A DNA stretch of 64,000 nt, from NCBI RefSeq assembly GCF_007595705.1, contig NZ_NISY01000016.1:1-64000 (forward strand), in the 5' to 3' direction. Position 1 is the stretch's first letter. Every line of letters starts with the position of its first letter. Below are positions 57,923 to 64,000 of the stretch, piece by piece. The stretch comes from Streptomyces sp. SAJ15. Its GTDB lineage: Bacteria; Actinomycetota; Actinomycetes; Streptomycetales; Streptomycetaceae. Both the position numbers and the translations under genes were made by a program. Below the pieces are notes generated by a model, which saw only the letters and a program-made list of their open reading frames with translations, ran no database searches and had not been told where the DNA came from.

Positions 57923-58269
57923 CCGTGTGTTGAGGCGCGATACAGTTGAGGCGTTTCCCCTCGCCGGCGGCGCGCCGAGCACATATGAGAACCCGTCAAG
58001 TTGTGCGCGAATTGTGTGCATGAATTGTCGGGTTAGCCTGCTATGTCCGGCCCGACTTGCCCCGGATTCTTCGACATTCTCCCAGTTCGGCGTCTAGGCC
58101 GCTGCCGGAATTCTCGTCCGATTGACCTGTTGCGCTGGGCAGTTGGACAGATACATTCAGCGGCGGTCGACGCGTTCCGGCGCACACCTTCCACTGACCG
58201 GAGGGTGAGGTCTGACCCGGGTCCGCGGAGTGCGGTCCTGCGCAAGGGCCAGTAATAGGGGAGTTAGGA
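57923..58269 (+). promoter_or_regulatory. Promoter and long leader of the cold-shock gene
   Basis: A possible promoter is TTGTGT (58012-58017), a 16-nt spacer and TAGCCT (58034-58039). That would leave a 5' untranslated leader of about 225 nt before ATG 58270, typical of cold-shock mRNAs. GGGGAGTTAGGA just before the start is the ribosome binding site. A 70-codon frame in the leader (58043-58255) has no family resemblance and is not called. Confidence 0.45.
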
Positions 58270-58473
58270 ATGGCTCAGGGCACCGTCAAGTGGTTCAACG
58301 CGGAGAAGGGGTACGGCTTCATCGCGGTCGACGGTGGTGCGGACGTGTTCGTCCACTACAGCGCGATCCAGATGGACGGCTACCGCACCCTTGAGGAAGG
58401 CCAGCGGGTCGAGTTCGAGATCTCGCAGGGCCAGAAGGGGCCGCAGGCGGACATGGTCCGAGTGTCGGCCTGA
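58270..58473 (+). CDS. Cold-shock protein (CspA family)
   Basis: 67 aa. A single cold-shock OB fold with RNP1 KGYGFIAV and RNP2 VFVHYSAI and the opening AQGTVKWFNAEKGYGFI. It binds single-stranded RNA or DNA as a chaperone. It is full length for the family and monocistronic, with a long leader before it and a hairpin terminator after it. From memory, S. coelicolor has a scoF-type gene just upstream of groEL2, as here. Confidence 0.95.
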   Translation: MAQGTVKWFNAEKGYGFIAVDGGADVFVHYSAIQMDGYRTLEEGQRVEFEISQGQKGPQADMVRVSA

Positions 58474-58513
58474 TCGCTGATCGCCGAGACGTAGACCGCT
58501 GACTGCAGCGTAA

Positions 58514-58553
58514 GGAAGGGCTCGCGCTTCGAGGAGGGAGCGTGGGCCCTTCC
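58514..58553 (+). terminator. Terminator of the cold-shock gene
   Basis: GGAAGGGC (58514-58521) pairs with GCCCTTCC (58546-58553), with further partial pairing inside. It lies 40 nt past the stop. Confidence 0.65.
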
Positions 58554-58583
58554 GCGTGCCCGGAGAAAAGGGGTACGCCCCGT

Positions 58584-58730
58584 CCTCAATCGAGCGGTCG
58601 CTGCGCGACCGCCTTGCTCCCACCCGTCTCCCGCCACCGCCCTCAATCGAGGGGTCGCTGCGCGACCGCCTTGCTCCCACCCGTCTCCCGCCACCGCCCT
58701 CAATCGAGCGGTCGCTGCGCGACCGCCTTG
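58584..58730. repeat. 57-bp tandem repeat carrying hairpins
   Basis: Copies start at 58584, 58641 and 58698 with CCTCAATCGA. The first two are full (57 bp) and the third is cut off after about 33 bp, where it runs into the CIRCE element. Each contains a small dyad GCGGTCGC-TGC-GCGACCGC (8-bp arms; one base change in copy 2). This fills the interval between the cold-shock terminator and the groEL2 operators. Confidence 0.92.
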
Positions 58731-58753
58731 CACTCTCGGGGGTCGAGTGCTAA
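58727..58753 (+). promoter_or_regulatory. CIRCE element 1 (HrcA operator)
   Basis: CTTGCACTC-N9-GAGTGCTAA, compared with the CIRCE consensus TTAGCACTC-N9-GAGTGCTAA. The right half-site is perfect and the left has two changes. HrcA represses groEL2 through this element until heat shock. Confidence 0.85.
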
Positions 58754-58762
58754 TCATTGGCG

Positions 58763-58789
58763 TTAGCACTCTGAAGGTGAGAGTGACAA
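58763..58789 (+). promoter_or_regulatory. CIRCE element 2 (HrcA operator)
   Basis: TTAGCACTC-N9-GAGTGACAA, with a perfect left half-site and two changes in the right one. It starts exactly 36 bp after element 1, so the two operators lie in tandem with 9 bp between them, and the two perfect half-sites face each other across that gap. Confidence 0.8.
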
Positions 58790-58915
58790 CGAAGGACCGG
58801 GTCGGTGAGGTCAGCAGGGCCTGCGGGGTAGGGAACCGCAAGGCTCGGGGGCCGTCCGTCGCGGGCGCCAGCGCGGTCCGGAGCAATCCACCCCGTCCTG
58901 GGAGGACCACTTCAC

Positions 58916-60538
58916 ATGGCCAAGATCATCGCGTTCGACGAGGAGGCGCGGCGCGGCCTTGAGCGCGGGATGAACCAGCTCGCCGACGCCGTCAAGGTCA
59001 CCCTCGGCCCCAAGGGTCGCAACGTCGTCCTTGAGAAGAAGTGGGGCGCCCCCACGATCACCAACGATGGTGTGTCCATCGCCAAGGAGATCGAGCTCGA
59101 GGACCCGTACGAGAAGATCGGCGCCGAGCTGGTCAAGGAGGTCGCGAAGAAGACGGACGACGTCGCCGGTGACGGCACGACGACCGCGACCGTCCTCGCC
59201 CAGGCGCTGGTCAAGGAGGGCCTGCGCAACGTCGCCGCGGGCGCCAACCCGATGGCTCTCAAGCGCGGCATCGAGAAGGCCGTCGAGGCCGTCTCCGCCC
59301 AGCTGCTCGAGCAGGCCAAGGACGTGGAGACCAAGGAGCAGATCGCCTCCACCGCCTCCATCTCCGCCGCCGACACCCAGATCGGCGAGCTCATCGCCGA
59401 GGCGATGGACAAGGTCGGCAAGGAAGGCGTCATCACCGTCGAGGAGTCGCAGACCTTCGGTCTGGAGCTCGAGCTCACCGAGGGCATGCGCTTCGACAAG
59501 GGCTACATCTCCCCGTACTTCGCGACGGACATGGAGCGTATGGAGGCGTCCCTGGACGACCCGTACATCCTGATCGTCAACTCCAAGATCAGCAACGTGA
59601 AGGACCTCCTTCCGCTGCTGGAGAAGGTCATGCAGTCGGGCAAGCCGCTGCTGATCATCGCCGAGGACATCGAGGGCGAGGCCCTGGCGACCCTGGTCGT
59701 CAACAAGATCCGCGGCACCTTCAAGTCCGTCGCCGTCAAGGCCCCGGGCTTCGGCGACCGCCGCAAGGCCATGCTGGGCGACATCGCCATCCTCACCGGT
59801 GGCACCGTGATCTCCGAGGAGGTCGGCCTCAAGCTCGAGAGCGCGGGCATCGACCTGCTGGGCCGCGCCCGCAAGATCACCGTCACCAAGGACGAGACCA
59901 CCATCGTGGACGGCGCCGGTGACGCCGAGGCCGTCCAGGGTCGCGTGAACCAGATCCGCGCCGAGATCGAGAACTCGGACTCGGACTACGACCGCGAGAA
60001 GCTCCAGGAGCGCCTCGCGAAGCTGGCCGGCGGCGTGGCCGTCATCAAGGCCGGCGCCGCGACCGAGGTGGAGCTCAAGGAGCGCAAGCACCGCATCGAG
60101 GACGCGGTGCGCAACGCCAAGGCCGCCGTCGAGGAGGGCATCGTCGCCGGTGGTGGCGTGGCCCTGCTGCAGACCGTCTCGGTCTTCGAGAAGCTGGAGC
60201 TCGAGGGCGACGAGGCCACCGGTGCCCAGGCCGTGCGCCTGGCCCTGGAGGCCCCGCTGAAGCAGATCGCCGTCAACGCCGGCCTCGAGGGTGGCGTCGT
60301 CGTGGAGAAGGTGCGCAACCTGACCCCGGGTCACGGCCTCAACGCCGCGACCGGCGAGTACGTCGACCTGGTCGCCGAGGGCATCATCGACCCGGCCAAG
60401 GTCACCCGCTCCGCGCTGCAGAACGCCGCGTCGATCGCCGCGCTGTTCCTCACCACCGAGGCCGTCATCGCCGACAAGCCGGAGAAGGCCGCCGCGGCCG
60501 CTCCGGGCGGCATGCCGGGCGGTGACATGGACTTCTGA
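58916..60538 (+). CDS. groEL2: Chaperonin GroEL2
   Basis: 540 aa. Complete Hsp60: KVTLGPKGRNVVLEK, the ATP motif GDGTTTATVLAQALV with catalytic Asp, the apical domain, and a Gly/Met-rich tail ending GGMPGGDMDF. No groES gene precedes it, as is usual for the second, essential-type groEL of Streptomyces. It folds cytoplasmic proteins with GroES made from another locus. Two CIRCE elements 127-189 nt upstream indicate HrcA control. Confidence 0.97.
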   Translation: MAKIIAFDEEARRGLERGMNQLADAVKVTLGPKGRNVVLEKKWGAPTITNDGVSIAKEIELEDPYEKIGAELVKEVAKKTDDVAGDGTTTATVLAQALVKEGLRNVAAGANPMALKRGIEKAVEAVSAQLLEQAKDVETKEQIASTASISAADTQIGELIAEAMDKVGKEGVITVEESQTFGLELELTEGMRFDKGYISPYFATDMERMEASLDDPYILIVNSKISNVKDLLPLLEKVMQSGKPLLIIAEDIEGEALATLVVNKIRGTFKSVAVKAPGFGDRRKAMLGDIAILTGGTVISEEVGLKLESAGIDLLGRARKITVTKDETTIVDGAGDAEAVQGRVNQIRAEIENSDSDYDREKLQERLAKLAGGVAVIKAGAATEVELKERKHRIEDAVRNAKAAVEEGIVAGGGVALLQTVSVFEKLELEGDEATGAQAVRLALEAPLKQIAVNAGLEGGVVVEKVRNLTPGHGLNAATGEYVDLVAEGIIDPAKVTRSALQNAASIAALFLTTEAVIADKPEKAAAAAPGGMPGGDMDF

Positions 60539-60570
60539 TCCCCACGGGATCGGTAGTTCCGGTACACGGA

Positions 60571-60606
60571 CCGAGGGCGGCACCCCGCGAGGGGTGCCGC
60601 CCTCGG
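60571..60606 (+). terminator. Terminator of groEL2
   Basis: A perfect 16-bp stem (60571-60586, 60591-60606) with a GCGA loop, 32 nt past the stop. It also ends the convergent murQ transcript. Confidence 0.9.
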
Positions 60607-60651
60607 GCGTTCCCGGGTGTGCCGGCAGCGGGCGCGCCACGCCCCGGGCCG

Positions 60652-61602
60652 CTACGCGTCGGGGACGCCGGCCGTCTGGAGGGCGGTGCGCAGCCGGCCG
60701 TCGGCGTCGGCCAGCAGCCGGGCCGCGGTGGGCGCGTCCACTTTGGCCAGGATGGCGAGGATGGCGTTCTTCACCTCGCCGCCGGTGGCGGTCAGCGCTT
60801 CCTCGACGGTGCTCTCGTCGGCCCCGGTGGCCAGCGCGACGATGCGCCGGGAGCGGGCGCGCAGCTTGTCGTTGGAGGCGCGCACGTCGACCATCAGGTT
60901 CCCGTAGGTCTTGCCCAGCCGGATCATGGTGATGGTCGAGAGCATGTTGAGGACGAGCTTCTGGGCGGTGCCGGCCTTGAGCCGGGTGGAGCCGGTGAGC
61001 AGCTCGGGCCCGACCACCACCTCGATCCCGTGGTCCGCGGTGGCGGCGAGCGCGGACCCGGCGTTGCAGGAGAGCCCGATGGTGAGCGCGCCGCGCCGCC
61101 GGGCGTGCGCGACGGCGCCCACGGCGTAGGGGGTGCGGCCGGAGGCGGAGATCCCGACGACGGTGTCGGCGGCGGTCAGCCGCAGCGCGTCCAGGTCGGC
61201 GGCGGCCAGTCGCTCGCTGTCCTCGGCGCCCTCCGCCGAGACCACCATGGCCCGTGGCCCGCCCGCGATCAGCCCGACGACCTGGTCCGGGCGGGTGTTG
61301 AAGGTGGGCGGGCACTCGCTGGCGTCCAGGACCCCGAGCCGCCCGGCGGTGCCGGCCCCGGCGTAGATCAGCCGCCCGCCGCGGCTCATCCGGACGACGG
61401 TGGCGTCGACGGCGGCGGCGATGCGCGGCAGTTGGGCGGCGACGGCGGCGGGCACGGTGGCGTCCTCGCCGTTCATGATCCGGGCGATGGAGAGGGTGTC
61501 GAGCCGGTCGATGTCGGCGAGCTCGGGGCGGAACGCCTCGGTGGTGAGGCCGTCGAGCTCGGCGCGCAGCCGGGTCTCCTGGTCGTGGTCGAGGGAAGAC
61601 AT
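60652..61602 (-). CDS. murQ: N-acetylmuramic acid 6-phosphate etherase
   Basis: 316 aa. SIS-type etherase: IARIMNGEDATVPAAVA, LIYAGAGTAGRLGVLDASECPPTFNTRPDQVVGLIAGG with the catalytic Glu region, VGISASGRTPYAVGAVAHAR, and a C-terminal UBA-like helical part. It splits MurNAc-6-P into GlcNAc-6-P and lactate in wall recycling, feeding nagA. It is transcribed after the RpiR-type regulator gene, with a 57-nt gap. Confidence 0.95.
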   Translation of the reverse strand: MSSLDHDQETRLRAELDGLTTEAFRPELADIDRLDTLSIARIMNGEDATVPAAVAAQLPRIAAAVDATVVRMSRGGRLIYAGAGTAGRLGVLDASECPPTFNTRPDQVVGLIAGGPRAMVVSAEGAEDSERLAAADLDALRLTAADTVVGISASGRTPYAVGAVAHARRRGALTIGLSCNAGSALAATADHGIEVVVGPELLTGSTRLKAGTAQKLVLNMLSTITMIRLGKTYGNLMVDVRASNDKLRARSRRIVALATGADESTVEEALTATGGEVKNAILAILAKVDAPTAARLLADADGRLRTALQTAGVPDA

Positions 61603-61659
61603 GGGGTGAGGGGGCTCTTTCGGGGGTGGGGGTGGCGGGTCTCTCCGGTGGTGGCCGCG

Positions 61660-62763
61660 TCAGCGGCGGCCGCGCGGCTCGTGCCGGTGTGCGAGGGCCT
61701 CGTACGTGGCGGCCAGCGCGGGTGCGGCGGTCTCGTACGTACGCTGGGCGACGCCTATGAACAGGCAGTCGACGACCAGGAGTTGGCTGGTCCGGCTGGA
61801 CATGGCGGCCGGGCGCAGCTCGCTCTCGCGGGCGGTGGAGGTGGTCAGCACCAGGTCGGCGTACTGGGCCACCTCGCCGTCCGGCCGGCCGGTGATCGCG
61901 ACCGTGGTCGCGCCGCGTTCGAAGGCCGCCCGCAGCGGCTCGATGACGTCGGTGGTGCGGCCGGAGTGGGTGATCGCCATGGCCACGTCCCCGGCCCGCA
62001 GTTGGACGGCGTTGGTGACGGCCAGGTGCGGGTCGCCGGGGGCGTGCGCGACCAGCCCGATGCGCAGCAGCTTCTGGACCAGGTCCTGGCCCACGAGGTG
62101 GGAGGCGCCGATCCCGTACACGTCGATGCGCCGCGCGCCGGCGAGCGCGGCGGCCGCCGCCTCCAACTGCGCGGTGTCCAGCCCGGCGGCGGTGTCCGCC
62201 AGGCACTGCTGTTCCTCCTGGGCGAGCTTGGCGACCACGTCGGCCATCGGGTCGTCGACCGCGATGTCCGCGGTGACGGCGGGCGCCCGCCCGGCGGCCT
62301 GCTGGGCGGCGAGCGCGGCCAGCGCCAGCCGGAGGTCGCGGTAGCCGGGGTAGCCGAGCAGGCGCGAGGTGCGGACGACGGTCGCCTCACTGGTCCCGGT
62401 CCGCGCGGCGAGCCCGGTCACCGTCAGCGCGGCACACCCGGCCGGGTCCCCGGCCACCGTCTCGGCGACGCGCTGCATGGAGCGGGTCATCGAGGGGGCG
62501 AGGGTGCGGACCTTGGCGGCGAGCGCGGCGGGGGGAGGCGGCTGGACGCCTCCACCGGACCCGCCGGGGGCGGGTCCGTCCTGACCCTGGCCCGACTGTC
62601 CCACGCCCGACCGCGCCTGGGCGGTCTGCGCCTGGCCGGTGGGGCCCGGGCCGGCCGGTGCCCGACCGGTCGGGGCTGAGCCTGTCTGGGGCGGGCCGGG
62701 CCGCACCGGGCCCGCCGGGGCCGGGCTCCCCTGGCGGAAAGTTTCCTTCAGTGGACTGCTCAC
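61660..62763 (-). CDS. MurR/RpiR-family transcriptional regulator
   Basis: About 367 aa from GTG 62763; the start is uncertain because no clear ribosome binding site is seen. Residues 1-85 are Pro/Gly/Gln low complexity. The RpiR HTH is about 90-165 (MTRSMQRVAETVAG, LTVTGLAARTGTSEATVVRTSRLLGYPGY) and the SIS effector domain about 190-340 (RIDVYGIGASHLVGQDLVQKL, AITHSGRTTDVIEPL). It most likely senses MurNAc-6-P or a similar sugar phosphate and represses murQ. GAAA/TTTC palindromes at its start are candidate operators. Confidence 0.85.
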   Translation of the reverse strand: MSSPLKETFRQGSPAPAGPVRPGPPQTGSAPTGRAPAGPGPTGQAQTAQARSGVGQSGQGQDGPAPGGSGGGVQPPPPAALAAKVRTLAPSMTRSMQRVAETVAGDPAGCAALTVTGLAARTGTSEATVVRTSRLLGYPGYRDLRLALAALAAQQAAGRAPAVTADIAVDDPMADVVAKLAQEEQQCLADTAAGLDTAQLEAAAAALAGARRIDVYGIGASHLVGQDLVQKLLRIGLVAHAPGDPHLAVTNAVQLRAGDVAMAITHSGRTTDVIEPLRAAFERGATTVAITGRPDGEVAQYADLVLTTSTARESELRPAAMSSRTSQLLVVDCLFIGVAQRTYETAAPALAATYEALAHRHEPRGRR

Positions 62764-62780
62764 TCTTGAAAAGTATTTTC
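62736..62780. promoter_or_regulatory. Two RpiR-like palindromes between divergent genes
   Basis: GGAAAGTTTCC (62736-62746, a perfect 5-bp dyad around one base) and GAAAAGTATTTTC (62768-62780, perfect 5-bp arms, 3-bp spacer). GAAA-N-TTTC dyads are common operators of RpiR regulators. The first lies inside the annotated N-terminal codons, which supports a later true start for the regulator. Confidence 0.45.
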
Positions 62781-62827
62781 GGCGACTGTGGGGCGTCAAG
62801 GCTCCGCGCCGCGCGACAATGATCCGT

Positions 62828-63190
62828 ATGGACCTCGAACAGGCGCTGCACGCGGCGCGAGCCCTCGTTCTCGCCGACCTCACCGCCGGTCAGGTCGCCC
62901 AGGCGGACATCGTCTCGTTGGTCGAGGACGCCATCGCCCACCGTCGCTGGTGGGTCGAGCAGTGGCCGGAGGGCGTGGAGTACGTGGCGGGTCTGGTCGC
63001 CCAGGACGTCCAGGACGCCCTGCTGGAGCGGTACGGCCGCTGGCCGCTGTGCCCCGTCTGCGTCGGTGACAACCCGCACGCGCTGGACGTCGAGCCGGAG
63101 CTGGGCCCGGACCCGCACTGGGTCTGCGGCAAGACGGCGGTGGCGGTCGCGCGGGTGGGGAAGCTGGGGCAGGCCGGAACGGCGGGCTGA
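62828..63190 (+). CDS. Small conserved protein, unknown function
   Basis: 120 aa from ATG 62828. A helical first half (DLEQALHAARALVLADLTAGQVAQADIVSLVEDAIAHRRWWVEQW) is followed by LCPVCVGDNPHALDVEPELGPDPHWVCGKT with three cysteines and two histidines that could bind a metal. The family is not recognised. It is divergent from the RpiR regulator and may share its operator region. Confidence 0.7.
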   Translation: MDLEQALHAARALVLADLTAGQVAQADIVSLVEDAIAHRRWWVEQWPEGVEYVAGLVAQDVQDALLERYGRWPLCPVCVGDNPHALDVEPELGPDPHWVCGKTAVAVARVGKLGQAGTAG

Positions 63191-63368
63191 GCCCCCGGCG
63201 GAGCGGTCGCCGCCCTACCGGTGGCCCCGGGGCCGTCACGCGAACCAGGCGCGCGCCTCGTGCCGGAATCCGAGGTCGGTCGCCCGCAGGGCCGCCGCAC
63301 GGAAGGTCGTCCGCTGGCGCATGGGTGCGCGGGCAGCCAACCATCGCCGCCGAGCGGCCCGACCGGCC

Positions 63369-64000
63369 CTAGTGCGCCGTGTCCCGCAGCCACGTGCGTG
63401 CCCGCTCGTCCAGTTCCGCGGCCGGACGGGCGCCACGACGGCGGAACCGGGCGAGGTCGGTGCGCATGGCTTGGACGGCTTTGCGGGTGCGGGCGGAGCG
63501 AACGCCTTCCATGGCGTCCAGGGCGCGGTGCCAGGTGTGGCAGGCGGCGTCGATGTGGCCTTGGGCGCACTGCATCTGGCCTTGGGCGGCGATGCTGAGG
63601 GCCTTGATGCGCTGATGGGCGGTGTCGCCGTAGCGGGCGGCCGCTTCACCGTGGTGTTTCTCCGCCGCCGAGTGGTCGCCGAGGCGCTGGAGGATCTTGG
63701 CGGTGTGGGAGTCGACGGTGGCGGGTGCCGCGCCCCACATGGCGGCCCAGCCGGCCATGTCGCCGGGGGTCGCGTCGGCGGCCATACCGCGGGCGCGGAG
63801 TGCCTCCTGGACAGCTTGGCGAGGGCGGCCGGCGTTGGCCAGGGCGCGGGCTCGGCAGATCACGAACAGGGACTCGGTGGCCCGGTCGGTGCCTCCCTTG
63901 GCGCGGCTGAGGGCGGCTTCGGCCAGGCCCAGGACGTGCTCGTGGCGGCCGTTGTCCATGCCATGGTGGGCGAGGATGCGCAGGACGAACGCGGCGTGCG
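63369..64000 (-). CDS. TPR-type regulator, C-terminal part (truncated by window end)
   Basis: The reading frame is open to position 64000 on the minus strand, so the gene begins outside the window; the 210 codons seen are C-terminal. The sequence is helical repeats (HVLGLAEAALSRAKGG, AGRPRQAVQEALRARG, AAARYGDTAHQRIKALSIAAQGQMQCAQGHIDAACHTWHRALDAM), as in the TPR part of Streptomyces XRE-type regulators. The DNA-binding end is not visible, so this is inferred from similarity of pattern. Confidence 0.7.
   Translation of the reverse strand, partial: HAAFVLRILAHHGMDNGRHEHVLGLAEAALSRAKGGTDRATESLFVICRARALANAGRPRQAVQEALRARGMAADATPGDMAGWAAMWGAAPATVDSHTAKILQRLGDHSAAEKHHGEAAARYGDTAHQRIKALSIAAQGQMQCAQGHIDAACHTWHRALDAMEGVRSARTRKAVQAMRTDLARFRRRGARPAAELDERARTWLRDTAH

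Noticed and set aside
58043..58255. A 70-codon frame in the cold-shock leader as a regulatory upstream ORF
   Set aside because: There is no ribosome binding site at a convincing distance, no family resemblance, and an equally long frame exists on the opposite strand.

Overview
The window is high-GC actinobacterial chromosome, almost certainly Streptomyces. The evidence is strong third-position GC, frequent GTG starts, MsiK, a stand-alone GroEL2 under CIRCE control, a GAF-PAS-GGDEF protein of the CdgB type, a DasR-type site in front of nagKA, mycothiol-linked formaldehyde dehydrogenase and F420-type LLM oxidoreductases. From memory, the order of the conserved genes (msiK ... SoxR-type quinone reductase ... 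terD/arfB ... cdgB ... nagA-nagK ... otsA ... thrC ... csp ... groEL2) matches the SCO4240-SCO4296 stretch of S. coelicolor.

Layout. 1-3026: sugar nucleotidyltransferase, a small exported protein and msiK, all on the minus strand. 3209-3281: tRNA-Thr(UGU). 3843-21585: an accessory biosynthetic cluster. It holds four related LuxR-type regulators in two duplicated pairs, an IclR regulator, an MMPL exporter, two acyl carrier proteins, a double-hotdog dehydratase-like protein, two ketosynthase/chain-length-factor-like pairs, a 788-aa alpha-oxoamine synthase fused to two thioesterase-like hotdog domains, and three DsrE/TusBCD-like sulfur-relay proteins. 21595-36288: mixed housekeeping genes (M24 peptidase, XRE regulator, SoxR-box oxidoreductase operon, pentapeptide protein, mycothiol-dependent formaldehyde dehydrogenase, secreted M4 protease). 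36723-43480: small zinc-ribbon proteins, TerD, ArfB, a His/Gly/Asn-rich secreted protein, flavin reductase, the diguanylate cyclase and an anchored carbohydrate-binding protein. 43546-50801: amino-sugar catabolism (aldolase, PfkB kinase, NagA, NagK, SIS isomerase/deaminase) and a lipoprotein sugar-binding protein. 50884-55870: trehalose and glucosyl-phosphoglycerate synthesis (otsB, otsA, gpgS). 56026-60538: SAM riboswitch, thrC, a ThiS/MoaD-like sulfur carrier, cold-shock protein and groEL2. 60652-64000: murQ, its RpiR-type regulator, a small protein and a truncated TPR gene.

The cluster at 3.8-21.6 kb is the best candidate for an undescribed system. Its enzyme content suggests that a type II (ACP-dependent) machinery builds an acyl chain. 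The PLP enzyme would join that chain to an amino acid to give an alpha-aminoketone, the DsrE trio would bring in sulfur, and the MMPL protein would export a lipid-like product. No ketoreductase, acyltransferase, PPTase, cysteine desulfurase or adenylation domain is visible, so these would have to be borrowed from primary metabolism. The product is not known to me; this is inference from domain content. Regulatory DNA is rich elsewhere too: a perfect Crp site ahead of the diguanylate cyclase, a SoxR-like box, two dre-like sites, tandem CIRCE elements, RpiR-like palindromes, and several tandem repeats.
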